Below are positions 27,064-35,468 of a stretch of 64,000 bases of DNA, piece after piece; position 1 is the stretch's first letter, and every line of letters begins with the position of its first letter. The stretch is from Streptomyces sp. NBC_01669 (GTDB lineage Bacteria; Actinomycetota; Actinomycetes; Streptomycetales; Streptomycetaceae): contig NZ_JAPEQG010000001.1 of assembly GCF_026339735.1 (NCBI RefSeq), forward strand, positions 5,828,001 to 5,892,000, given 5' to 3'. Below the pieces are notes generated by a model. It was given only the letters and a program-made list of their open reading frames with translations. It made no database searches and was not told the origin of the DNA. Both the position numbers and the translations under genes were made by a program.

Positions 27064-27636
27064 TCAGCGGTTCGTGTTGAGGAAGCCGATCGCCACCGCG
27101 CCCCACCAGCAGGCCTGGGACAGGAGCGCCGTGGCGCCTCCCCAGGCCGTCATGCCCCGGCCGATCGGCTCGGTGGCCTCGGCGAGGCGGCGACCGAGGA
27201 GGCCCGCCTGGAGGCCGTTGAGGGTGAGCAGGGCGACCAGCGCGATCTTTGTCTGGGTCAGCAGCGAGTGCAGGTCGGGCTGGAGCATGAGCCCGCTTGC
27301 GACCAGCCCGCAGAGACCGGCCCAGATCGGCACGTGGAGCCGGGACGTGGCGGCTATGACCTCACCGAGCGGGCAGCGGCCGGTGGCCCACAGCAGGCCG
27401 TAGTAGTCGGCGGAGAGCACCGCGCCGAAGCCGAGCACCAGCGAGGCGAGGTGGACGAAGAGCACGGCGGTGTGCAGCGTCTGGTCGGTGCGCACATGGA
27501 GGGAGCACCACAGCCCCGCCGTCAGCACGATCATCGCCACCAGGCCGGCTGCCGCCGCGGTCCACCATGAGTCGTACAGGCGGAGAGGACGGGAGGGCGT
27601 TCTGGCGGGCACCGAGGCGGCGGCGGGGGACAGCAT
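27064..27636 (-). CDS. Iron-box-preceded integral membrane protein of unknown function
   Basis: The 190-residue protein has five or six hydrophobic helices: WTAAAAGLVAMIVLTAGLW, TAVLFVHLASLVLGFGAVLS, a segment from LHVPIWAGLCGLVASGL, IALVALLTLNGLQAGLLG and ALLSQACWWGAVAIGF. Two histidines (VHLAS, LHVPIW) lie in helices and could bind haem or metal, but no known family was recognised. ATG 27636 was chosen for its GGAG spacing; an upstream in-frame ATG would abut the operator. The iron box 57–75 bases upstream is the main clue: it is probably made under iron starvation. Confidence 0.8.
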   Translation of the reverse strand: MLSPAAASVPARTPSRPLRLYDSWWTAAAAGLVAMIVLTAGLWCSLHVRTDQTLHTAVLFVHLASLVLGFGAVLSADYYGLLWATGRCPLGEVIAATSRLHVPIWAGLCGLVASGLMLQPDLHSLLTQTKIALVALLTLNGLQAGLLGRRLAEATEPIGRGMTAWGGATALLSQACWWGAVAIGFLNTNR

Positions 27637-27692
27637 GTGAGGAGCTCCGAGGAGAGTGCGGACGTGGGTCTGCACAAGACCCACATAAAAGC

Positions 27693-27711
27693 GAGGTAAG
27701 GCTTACCTAAT
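27693..27711. promoter_or_regulatory. Third iron box, upstream of the orphan membrane protein
   Basis: GAGGTAAGGCTTACCTAAT contains the perfect palindrome AGGTAAGCCTTACCT-like core (AGGTAAG-G/C-CTTACCT) and fits the iron-box pattern. It is placed like the desE box relative to its gene. The actual core differs from the des sites by GTAAG for GTTAG, a known tolerated variation. Confidence 0.75.
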
Positions 27712-27919
27712 TTCTGCTCCGCGTCAATGTGGTCCCGCAGTCAAGACGCCGTTCCGACTGTTCGCACACACCCTGGGGCCATGGCCGATGGCCGGTGGGA
27801 GGGGGGCTTCTGGACTTTCCGGACCCCTCCGGCCGCAGCCGCGCCGTTGCCCGGCCCTGAGCAGCTTCACCGCCGGTCCCTCCAGCGCCGTGCGGGCACG
27901 CTGCCCGGCCGTCGCCGTA

Positions 27920-28921
27920 TCAGGCCCCCGTACCGGTATCCGGCCCCGCCCCCGGTCGGCCTGCCCGTCGCTGCTGCCCCAGCCCCGGCGTCGGGTCCAG
28001 ATACACCCGGCGGATCGCCGGATACCGCTCCTGCAGCTGCTCCTCCGCCTCCTCGCACGCCCACTCGATCTGCTCCGCGGTCGACGCGTCCCGGAAGTCG
28101 ATCTTCGCGGCGACGAGAATCTCCGTCGGTCCCTGGATCAGGGTGGTGAGCTCCAGGACTTCGATGATGTGCGGTACGGAGAGAAGCTCCTCGCGGACCC
28201 CCTCCCGCATCTCCTTCGGCACCGGGCGGCCGATCAGCAGCTGGGCGTTGGAGCGGCCCAGCACCCAGGCCACGTACACCAGCAGGGCGCCGATCAGGAT
28301 CGACGCGATGCCGTCCCAGACGCCCGAGCCGGAGAGCGTGCCGCCGAGAAGGCCGCCCGCGGCGAGGAGCAGGCCGGCCAGGGCCGCCGAGTCCTCCATC
28401 ACAACCGCCTTGACCGCGGTGTCGGGCGTGTGGCGCAAGTAGTGGGTGGTGGGTGCGCCCAGACGGGCGGCCTCACCGCGGACCTGGCGCAGGCCTGTGC
28501 GCAGGGAGTAGCCCTCCAGGACGAACGCGACGGCCAGCACGATGTACGAGACCAGCGGGTCGCCGAGTTCCTCGCCCCGGACGAGCGTGTGGATGCCGTC
28601 GTAGATGGCGAACACCGCGCCGCCGACGAACGTGGCGACCGAGGCGAGCAGCGCCCAAATGTAGCGCTCGGGGCCGTAGCCCAGCGGGTGTTCCTCGTCG
28701 GCGGGCTTCTCGCTGCGCTTGAGCGCGGTGAGCAGCAGGACCTCGGTGACGGTGTCGGCGACCGAGTGCGCCGCCTCGGAGAGCATCGCGCTCGATCCGC
28801 TGATCAGCCCCGCGATCGCCTTCGCCACGGCGATACCGAGGTTGGCGATCGCCGCGACGACGACCGTGAACGTGGACTCCCCACCGGTCGCGCTGCGGCT
28901 GGTGCTGTTCTCGGCGCTCAT
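27920..28921 (-). CDS. Cation diffusion facilitator (metal efflux)
   Basis: The 333-residue CDF transporter exports Zn2+ or a similar divalent cation in exchange for protons. Transmembrane helices start at about residue 18. The metal-site motifs are SEAAHSVADT (the H-x3-D pair of helix II) and VVMEDSAALAGLLLA (the E/D pair of helix V); E-D in place of the usual H-D may shift specificity toward manganese or iron. The cytosolic C-terminal dimerisation domain has VPHIIEVLELTTLIQGP. Its stop lies about 280 bases from the iron-regulated membrane gene, so they are separate transcripts. Confidence 0.88.
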   Translation of the reverse strand: MSAENSTSRSATGGESTFTVVVAAIANLGIAVAKAIAGLISGSSAMLSEAAHSVADTVTEVLLLTALKRSEKPADEEHPLGYGPERYIWALLASVATFVGGAVFAIYDGIHTLVRGEELGDPLVSYIVLAVAFVLEGYSLRTGLRQVRGEAARLGAPTTHYLRHTPDTAVKAVVMEDSAALAGLLLAAGGLLGGTLSGSGVWDGIASILIGALLVYVAWVLGRSNAQLLIGRPVPKEMREGVREELLSVPHIIEVLELTTLIQGPTEILVAAKIDFRDASTAEQIEWACEEAEEQLQERYPAIRRVYLDPTPGLGQQRRAGRPGAGPDTGTGA

Positions 28922-28992
28922 GGTGGGGAGTATCCATGAGGGGGCGGGCCGCGGCCTGCCCAGACGGTCGCACCCCCAAGTGTCGACCGGTC

Positions 28993-29868
28993 TCAGTCCC
29001 GCGGGACCCGGACCACACCCTCCTGGATGACGGTGATCGCCAGCCGGCCGTCCTGCGTGTAGATGCGGGCCTGGCCGAGCCCGCGCCCGCCGGACGCGGA
29101 CGGCGACTCCTGGTCGTACAGCAGCCATTCGTCGGCCCGGAACGGCCGGTGGAACCACATCGCGTGGTCCAGGCTCGCGCCGACCACGTCGCCGACCGTC
29201 CAGCCGCCGCGCCCGTGCGCGAGCAGCACCGAGTCGAGCAGCGTCATGTCGGAGACGTACGTAGCCATGCAGACGTGCAGCAGCGGGTCGTCCGCGAGCT
29301 TGCCGTTGGTGCGGAACCACACCTGGGAGCGGGGCTCCTGCGGCGTGCCGACGTTGGCGAACGGCGGGGCGCCGACATAGCGCAGGTCGACCGCGGCCCG
29401 CGCCTCCAGCAGCCGGTCCATGACACCCGGGTCGGTGAACGCGTCCGCGTACCGCGGGAGCATCTGCTCCGCCGTGGGCAGCGTCTCCGGGTCGGGAGCG
29501 GGCGGCATGTCCGCCTGGTGCTCCAGGCCCTCCTCGTACGTCTGGAAGGACGCCGAGAGGTGGAAGATCGGCTGCCCGTGCTGGACGGCCACCACCCGGC
29601 GGGTGGTGAAGGAGCGGCCGTCGCGGATCCGGTCGACGCTGTAGACGATCGGCGCGCCCGGGTCGCCCATCCGCAGGAAGTAGGAGTGCAAGGAGTGGGC
29701 CGTGCGGTCCGCGGGGACGGTGCGGCCCGCGGCAACGAGTGCCTGGGCCGCGACCTGGCCGCCGAAGACCCGGGGCACGACCGCCGAACGGCTCGTGCCC
29801 CGGAAGATGTCCCGCTCGATCTGCTCCAGGTCGAGCAGATCGAGCAGGGATTCAAGTGCTGCGCTCAT
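28993..29868 (-). CDS. tesB: Acyl-CoA thioesterase II (TesB type)
   Basis: The 291-residue double-hotdog thioesterase hydrolyses acyl-CoA to free acid and CoA. It begins LLDLLDLEQIERDIFRG, with RVFGGQVAAQALVAAG as the first hotdog signature and LHSYFLRMGDPGAPIVY as the second. The C-terminal hotdog carries LDSVLLAHGRGG, SLDHAMWFHRPFRADEWLLY and GRGLGQARIYTQDGRLA. Asp in LDHAMW and nearby Thr/Gln form the usual active site. It begins 19 bases after the stop of the following acyl-CoA dehydrogenase gene on the same strand, so both likely belong to one fatty-acid transcript. Confidence 0.93.
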   Translation of the reverse strand: MSAALESLLDLLDLEQIERDIFRGTSRSAVVPRVFGGQVAAQALVAAGRTVPADRTAHSLHSYFLRMGDPGAPIVYSVDRIRDGRSFTTRRVVAVQHGQPIFHLSASFQTYEEGLEHQADMPPAPDPETLPTAEQMLPRYADAFTDPGVMDRLLEARAAVDLRYVGAPPFANVGTPQEPRSQVWFRTNGKLADDPLLHVCMATYVSDMTLLDSVLLAHGRGGWTVGDVVGASLDHAMWFHRPFRADEWLLYDQESPSASGGRGLGQARIYTQDGRLAITVIQEGVVRVPRD

Positions 29869-29887
29869 GGAGAAGAACGTAACCGTT

Positions 29888-31045
29888 CTACAGGCCCATG
29901 GACTTGGCGATGATCGACTTCATGACCTCGCTGGTGCCGCCGTAGATGCGGTTGACCCGGTTGTCCGCGTACAGGCGGGCGATCGGGTACTCGTTCATGA
30001 AGCCGTAGCCACCGTGCAGCTGGAGGCAGCGGTCGATCACGCGGTGCGCGACCTCGGTGCAGAACAGCTTCGCGGAGGCGGCCTCGGCGGCGGTCAGCTC
30101 ACCGGCGTCGAGGGCCTCCAGCGCGCGGTCGGCGACGGCCTGGGCCGCGTCCACCTCGGCCTGGCAGGCGGCCAGTTCGAACTTGGTGTTCTGGAACGAG
30201 GCGACGGTCTTGCCGAAGACCGTGCGGTCCTGCACGTAGCTCTTGGCGAACCGGACGGCGGCAGCGGCCTGCGCGTACGCGCCGAAGGCTATGCCCCAGC
30301 GCTCGGACGCCAGGTTGGTGCCGAGGTAGCCGAAGCCCTTGTTCTCCTCGCCGAGCAGGTCCTCGACGGGGACCTTGACGTCGACGAAGGCCAGCTCGGC
30401 GGTGTCGGAGACCTTCAGGCCGAGCTTGTCCAGCTTGCGGCCGACGGAGTAGCCCGCCGACTTGGTGTCCACGGCGAACAGGGAGATGCCGAAGCGGCGG
30501 TCGTCCTCGCGGGGCGCGGACGTACGGGCGCACACGATCACGCGGTCGGCATGCACACCACCGGTGATGAACGTCTTGGCGCCGTTGAGGACGTAGTGCG
30601 TGCCGTCCTCGGAGAGCTTGGCGGTGGTCTTCATGCCCGCGACGTCGGAGCCGGTGCCCGGCTCGGTCATCGCGAGGGCCCACATCTCCTCGCCGGTGGT
30701 GAACTTCGGCAGCCAGCGCTTCTTCTGCTCGTCGGTGGCGAGCATCTTGATGTACGGCAGGCCGAGCAGGGTGTGCACACCCGAGCCGCCGAAGGACACG
30801 CCGGCGCGTGCGGTCTCCTCGTAGATGACGGCCTCGTACTTGTGCGAGTCGATGCCGGCGCCGCCGTACTCCTCGTCCACCTCGATGCCGAAGACGCCCA
30901 GCTCGCCGAGCTTGTGGTAGAACTCGCGCGGCGCCTGGCCGGCGGCGAACCACTCGTCGTAGACGGGGACTACCTCGGCCGCAATGAAGGCGCGGATGGT
31001 CTCCCGGAACGCCTCGTGGTCCTCGTTGAATACCGTACGGCGCAC
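29888..31045 (-). CDS. Acyl-CoA dehydrogenase, long-chain type
   Basis: The 385-residue FAD enzyme has MWALAMTEPGTGSDVAGMKT, FITGGVHADRVIV, DRTVFGKTVASFQNTKFELA and LHGGYGFMNEYPIARLYAD. The C-terminal RIYGGTSEVMKSIIAKSM has Gly where short-chain enzymes have the catalytic Glu, as in long-chain/isovaleryl types where the base sits elsewhere, so I call it long-chain-like. The GTG at 31045 is chosen because GAGGAGG sits 8 bases upstream; an ATG 28 codons earlier lacks a site. It precedes tesB. Confidence 0.88.
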   Translation of the reverse strand: MRRTVFNEDHEAFRETIRAFIAAEVVPVYDEWFAAGQAPREFYHKLGELGVFGIEVDEEYGGAGIDSHKYEAVIYEETARAGVSFGGSGVHTLLGLPYIKMLATDEQKKRWLPKFTTGEEMWALAMTEPGTGSDVAGMKTTAKLSEDGTHYVLNGAKTFITGGVHADRVIVCARTSAPREDDRRFGISLFAVDTKSAGYSVGRKLDKLGLKVSDTAELAFVDVKVPVEDLLGEENKGFGYLGTNLASERWGIAFGAYAQAAAAVRFAKSYVQDRTVFGKTVASFQNTKFELAACQAEVDAAQAVADRALEALDAGELTAAEAASAKLFCTEVAHRVIDRCLQLHGGYGFMNEYPIARLYADNRVNRIYGGTSEVMKSIIAKSMGL

Positions 31046-31233
31046 GGAGTGCCTCCTCTGTCGGCTTCGATCAGCTTCGGGCGAGCATCGGCCAGCGGGA
31101 TGGCTAAGCGCTTGCTCAGTTCTGGTCAAAAGTTACCCGGCGGTCACTGAAGCTGTCCAGAGTTCTCCGGCGGTGGTCGCCCACATCACAGCCCGACGTC
31201 GCCGGGCGCCTCCGCATGAACCGCGGCACGCAG

Positions 31234-32718
31234 TCACTGGCGCCGCAGCGCGAACCACAGCTCCGTCCGTACGTCCATGTCGTCGAGGTCCGCGTCCAGC
31301 AGCGTCGCGCAGCGGGCGATGCGCTGGCGGACCGTGTTGCGGTGGACCTGCAGCGCCACCGCCGTCCGGTCCCAACTGCCGTGCAGACCCAGCCAGCAGC
31401 GGAGCGTCTCCGCGAGCGTGGGGGTGAGCGGGGCGAGCAGGGTGCGGGCGTGCGCCTCCGCCTCGGCGGGCGGGACGAGCGCGGCCAGGCCCTGCCCGGT
31501 GTCGGTGTGGTGGTGGGCCAGCGGGGTGCGGGTGGCTACGGCCCGGCCCAGGGCGCGGGCCGCCTGGCCGTCGGCGAGGTCCAGCGCGGTGATGGAGACG
31601 GGGGCGGAGGTGCCGAGTGTCCAGCCGGGCTGCGGGGTGACCCGCTCGCCACCCGGGACCAGGACCTTGACCGCGTCGCCGCCCCGGCCCGCGTCGACCA
31701 GCGCCGATCCCAGCGCGGCCCCCAGCGCCCCGGCGGTCAGCGGGTCGACGGGGCCGCCACCGCTGCGCCGGGCATGCACCACCGTCCAGAGTTCGGCGCC
31801 GCCGAGCAGCGGGGCGACGTCCGCCGGGTCCGCGCCCAGCAGCATCCGCACCAGTGCCGCCGACCGGCCCGCGGCGTCGGCGCCCTGGTGCGGGGCGGCC
31901 AGCAGGGAGAGAAGGACGACCGCGATCCCGGTGACCGTGTGGTCGCCCGCCTCGCGCCGCCCCGTCGACAGCGCCAGGACGAGCCCCTGGCCGCCGCCGA
32001 GCGCGTACGCGAAGAGATGCGTGTCGCCGACGGCGTCGGTCGCGGACGTGGGGGCCGGGGAGGCGGCAGGCGCGGCGGGGGAGACCACGCGGGTCAGCCG
32101 GGTCAGCGCCGCCCGCACCTCGGGGGGTGGGCGGCGGCCCGCCGCATGCAGCTCCTCGCCGGCCGCGGAGAGCAGGACCGCCCGCCCCGACAGCTGGGCG
32201 GCGAGCTGGTGCAGCACCGCGGGGACCGGATCCGGCCGGGCCGCCGCCGTGGCCAGGGCCTGCTGGGCGCGCGTCACCCGGCGCAGCTCCCGGTGCCGGG
32301 CCTCGGCCATCAGGCGCCACACCGCTCGGGCGATCGCGGTGAACGGGGTCTCGGGCGGCACCTCCACCAGGGGCAGCCCGTGCCGGTCGCACGCCTCGAT
32401 CAGCGCCTGCGGCACGGCGTCGTGCACCGGCGTGACCCCGAAACCGAGCGCCGCCGCCCCCGCCTCCATCAGACGGGCGACATAGGTGTCCGGGTCCTTG
32501 AGCAGCACCCCGGCGCTCAGCAGCAGCTCACCGCCGAGCAGATACGGGTACGGGTCGGCCATCTCCGAGGTGTGCACCCACAACAGGTCCGCGTGGTCCG
32601 GCCCCGCGATCCGGCGCAGCCCGAGCTCCTCGCGGGCGAGCAGCTCGGCGAGCGGGATGGGCGGGGTGGGGGGAGCGGATCCGGTGGGGGAATGGCGCTC
32701 GGTGGGATTGTCCGGCAT
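31234..32718 (-). CDS. PucR-family transcriptional regulator
   Basis: The 494-residue protein has an N-terminal PucR purine-catabolism-type sensor domain (LAELLAREELGLRRIAGP, ELLLSAGVLL, HGLPLVEVPPETPF), a long middle domain, and the C-terminal PucR HTH_30 (LGLHGSWDRTAVALQVHRNT, then RQRIARCATLLDADLDD). Such proteins are usually activators of nitrogen-compound catabolism. It is divergent from the symporter–ureohydrolase–TPP-enzyme genes and probably senses their substrate. ATG 32718 was preferred for its GGATGG site; a second ATG at 32733 is possible. A 17-bp palindrome overlaps both starts. Confidence 0.88.
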   Translation of the reverse strand: MPDNPTERHSPTGSAPPTPPIPLAELLAREELGLRRIAGPDHADLLWVHTSEMADPYPYLLGGELLLSAGVLLKDPDTYVARLMEAGAAALGFGVTPVHDAVPQALIEACDRHGLPLVEVPPETPFTAIARAVWRLMAEARHRELRRVTRAQQALATAAARPDPVPAVLHQLAAQLSGRAVLLSAAGEELHAAGRRPPPEVRAALTRLTRVVSPAAPAASPAPTSATDAVGDTHLFAYALGGGQGLVLALSTGRREAGDHTVTGIAVVLLSLLAAPHQGADAAGRSAALVRMLLGADPADVAPLLGGAELWTVVHARRSGGGPVDPLTAGALGAALGSALVDAGRGGDAVKVLVPGGERVTPQPGWTLGTSAPVSITALDLADGQAARALGRAVATRTPLAHHHTDTGQGLAALVPPAEAEAHARTLLAPLTPTLAETLRCWLGLHGSWDRTAVALQVHRNTVRQRIARCATLLDADLDDMDVRTELWFALRRQ

Positions 32719-32733
32719 GGATGGTCCATCCAT
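32717..32733. promoter_or_regulatory. Palindrome overlapping the PucR start, candidate operator
   Basis: ATGGATGGTCCATCCAT is a perfect inverted repeat of 8-bp arms about a central T. It lies between the divergent regulator and symporter genes, and a further ATGGAT half lies at about 32746. Overlap with the pucR start suggests autoregulation. Confidence 0.4.
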
Positions 32734-32850
32734 TGGCTACGACGAGAATGGATGAAACGTACACTTCAGCGCCGCCTATGGGCCACCTACCGTCTTCACG
32801 AAACACATACCCGCAACATTTCGCGAAGTGACTGAGACGGAGGTAAGCCC

Positions 32851-34317
32851 ATGGCTGTCGACTACGCAGTGATCATCGTCTATCTGGCCGGCATGCTCGC
32901 GATGGGCTGGTGGGGCATGCGCCGCGCCAAGTCCAAGAGCGAATTCCTGGTGGCGGGCCGCCGCCTCGGCCCCTGGATGTACTCCGGGACCATGGCCGCG
33001 ATCGTCCTCGGCGGTGCCTCCACCATCGGCGGCGTCGGCCTCGGATACCAGTACGGACTCTCCGGCGCCTGGATGGTCTTCACCATCGGCCTCGGGCTGC
33101 TCGCCCTGTCCGTCTTCTTCTCGGCGCGCATCGCCCGGCTGAAGGTCTACACGGTCTCCGAGATGCTCGACCTGCGCTACGGCGGCCGGGCCGGACTCAT
33201 CTCCGGTGTCGTCATGTGGGCGTACACGCTGATGCTCGCGGTCACCTCGACCATCGCGTACGCCACCATCTTCGACGTCCTCTTCGACATGAACCGCACC
33301 GTCGCGATCATCCTCGGCGGCGCCATCGTCGTCGCGTACTCGACGCTCGGCGGCATGTGGTCGATCACGCTCACGGACATGGTGCAGTTCGTCGTCAAGA
33401 CGATCGGCGTCCTGCTGCTGCTCCTGCCGATCGCCGTCATCAAGGCCGGCGGCTTCAGCGAGATGAAGGCGAAGCTGCCCACCGAGTACTTCGACCCGCT
33501 GGGCATCGGTGGTGAGACGATCTTCACCTACGTGTTGATCTACACCTTCGGCATGCTGATCGGCCAGGACATCTGGCAGCGCGTGTTCACCGCGCGCACC
33601 GACCGCACCGCACGCTGGGGCGGCACCGTCGCCGGTACGTACTGCCTGGTGTACGCGATCGCCGGAGCCGTCATCGGCACCGCCGCCAAGGTCATGTACC
33701 CGAAGCTGCCCAGCGCGGACGCGGCCTTCGCGACCATCGTCAAGGACGAACTGCCGGTGGGTGTGCGCGGACTGGTGCTGGCCGCCGCACTCGCCGCGGT
33801 GATGTCGACGTCGTCCGGTGCGCTGATCGCCTGCGCCACCGTCGCCAACAACGACATCTGGTCGAGGCTGCGGGGCGCGGTGACCCGGAACAGCGGCGAG
33901 GAGCACGACGAGGTGAAGGGCAACCGGGCCTTCATCCTCATCATGGGTGTGGCCGTCATCGCCATCGCCATCGCCCTCAACAACGTCGTCGAGGCCCTGA
34001 CCGTCGCGTACAACCTGCTCGTCGGCGGGCTGCTCGTGCCGATCCTCGGTGGTCTGCTGTGGCGTCGCGGCACGGCCGCCGGTGCGCTGGCCGCGGTGTC
34101 CGTCGGTGGCCTCGCGGTGATCGGTCTGATGGCGTCGTACGGAATCCTCGCCAACGAGCCGGTCTACTACGGGCTGCTGTCCTCGCTCGCGGTGTACGTG
34201 ATCGTGTCCCTGGCCACGAAGCCGACCGACGCGGCGGTGCTCACAGCCTGGCGCGAGAGGCTGGCGGGGAAGGGCTCCGAGCCCACGGAGTCTGCCCCGG
34301 ACCCGGTCACCGTCTAA
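32851..34317 (+). CDS. Sodium:solute symporter (SSS family)
   Basis: The 488-residue membrane protein has about 13 hydrophobic segments starting at residue 5. The family signature regions are GTMAAIVLGGASTIGGVGLGY, GGMWSITLTDMVQFVVK (helix 5–6), FGMLIGQDIWQRVFTARTD and ALAAVMSTSSGALIACATV (the conserved Na2-site serine run of helix 8). The substrate is not readable, but the following ureohydrolase suggests a guanidino compound or polyamine precursor. The ATG at 32851 has GGAGGTAAG upstream. A repeat hairpin separates it from the agmatinase gene by 173 bases. Confidence 0.92.
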   Translation: MAVDYAVIIVYLAGMLAMGWWGMRRAKSKSEFLVAGRRLGPWMYSGTMAAIVLGGASTIGGVGLGYQYGLSGAWMVFTIGLGLLALSVFFSARIARLKVYTVSEMLDLRYGGRAGLISGVVMWAYTLMLAVTSTIAYATIFDVLFDMNRTVAIILGGAIVVAYSTLGGMWSITLTDMVQFVVKTIGVLLLLLPIAVIKAGGFSEMKAKLPTEYFDPLGIGGETIFTYVLIYTFGMLIGQDIWQRVFTARTDRTARWGGTVAGTYCLVYAIAGAVIGTAAKVMYPKLPSADAAFATIVKDELPVGVRGLVLAAALAAVMSTSSGALIACATVANNDIWSRLRGAVTRNSGEEHDEVKGNRAFILIMGVAVIAIAIALNNVVEALTVAYNLLVGGLLVPILGGLLWRRGTAAGALAAVSVGGLAVIGLMASYGILANEPVYYGLLSSLAVYVIVSLATKPTDAAVLTAWRERLAGKGSEPTESAPDPVTV

Positions 34318-34322
34318 TACGT

Positions 34323-34375
34323 GTCCTCAATCGCCGGACGGGCTTGAATTTCTGGCCCGTCCGGCGGTTGAGGAC
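34323..34375 (+). repeat. Inverted repeat hairpin, copy of the interspersed repeat
   Basis: Arms GTCCTCAATCGCCGGACGGGC and GCCCGTCCGGCGGTTGAGGAC pair at 20 of 21 positions about an 11-base loop. The unit is shared with 24523–24560. It begins a few bases after the symporter stop and likely terminates or attenuates that transcript before speB. Confidence 0.75.
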
Positions 34376-34490
34376 GGAGCCGTTGCCGTGGGGGCCCGCA
34401 CTCGCACTCCACCGCACCCCGCACACTGAATACCGAACGAACGCCCACGAAGCGTGCACCACCCGCATCGCCCGAAGAAAGGCACTCCAC

Positions 34491-35468
34491 ATGAGCAGCA
34501 ACGAAACGCCGCGCGGCCCCGTCGACTCCTCCCGCGTCCCGCGGTACGCCGGTCCCGCGACGTTCGCGCGGCTGCCCCGGCTCGACGAGGTCGGCACCGC
34601 CGATGTCGCCGTCGTCGGCGTGCCTTTCGACACAGGTGTCTCCTACCGCCCCGGCGCCCGCTTCGGTGGCAACGCGATCCGTGAGGCGTCGCGCCTGCTG
34701 CGCCCCTACAACCCGGCGCAGGACGCGTCGCCGTTCGCCCTCGCGCAGGTCGCCGACGCCGGTGACATCGCCGCCAACCCGTTCAACATCAACGAGGCGG
34801 TCGAGACGATCGAAGCCGCGGCCGACGACCTCCTCGGCACCGGCGCCCGCATGATGACGCTCGGCGGCGACCACACCATCGCGCTCCCGCTGCTGCGCTC
34901 CGTCGCGAAGAAGCACGGCCCGGTCGCCCTGCTCCACTTCGACGCCCACCTCGACACGTGGGACACCTACTTCGGCGCCGAGTACACCCACGGCACCCCG
35001 TTCCGCCGGGCCGTCGAGGAGGGCATCCTCGACACGTCCGCGCTCTCCCACGTCGGTACCCGCGGCCCGCTGTACGGCAAGCAGGACCTCGACGACGACG
35101 CCAAGATGGGCTTCGGCATCGTCACCTCCGCCGACGTCATGCGCCGCGGCGTCGACGAGATCGCCGACCAGCTGCGCCAGCGCATCGGCGACCGCCCGCT
35201 GTACATCTCCATCGACATCGACGTCCTGGACCCGGCGCACGCGCCCGGCACCGGCACCCCCGAGGCGGGCGGCCTCACCTCCCGCGAGCTCCTCGAGATC
35301 GTCCGCGGCCTGTCCTCCTGCAACCTGGTCTCCGCCGACCTGGTCGAGGTGGCCCCCGCGTACGACCATGCGGAGATCACCTCCGTCGCCGCCTCCCACA
35401 CCGCGTACGAGCTGACGACGATCATGTCCCGTCAGATCGCTGCGGCGAAGGGGACTCAGGGCAAGTGA
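34491..35468 (+). CDS. speB: Agmatinase-type ureohydrolase
   Basis: The 325-residue arginase/agmatinase-family enzyme hydrolyses a guanidino compound to an amine and urea. The two-manganese site is fully present: LGGDHTI (His), HFDAHLDTWD (Asp-His-Asp) and SIDIDVLDPAHAPGTGTPE (Asp-x-Asp). VGVPFDTGVSYRPGARFG is the N-terminal signature. Agmatinase is the usual annotation, but guanidinobutyrase and other guanidino-acid hydrolases share all these motifs, and the symporter plus TPP-enzyme context does not settle the substrate. The GAAGAAAGG site precedes the ATG. The stop overlaps the next gene as GTGA, so translation is coupled. Confidence 0.93.
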   Translation: MSSNETPRGPVDSSRVPRYAGPATFARLPRLDEVGTADVAVVGVPFDTGVSYRPGARFGGNAIREASRLLRPYNPAQDASPFALAQVADAGDIAANPFNINEAVETIEAAADDLLGTGARMMTLGGDHTIALPLLRSVAKKHGPVALLHFDAHLDTWDTYFGAEYTHGTPFRRAVEEGILDTSALSHVGTRGPLYGKQDLDDDAKMGFGIVTSADVMRRGVDEIADQLRQRIGDRPLYISIDIDVLDPAHAPGTGTPEAGGLTSRELLEIVRGLSSCNLVSADLVEVAPAYDHAEITSVAASHTAYELTTIMSRQIAAAKGTQGK

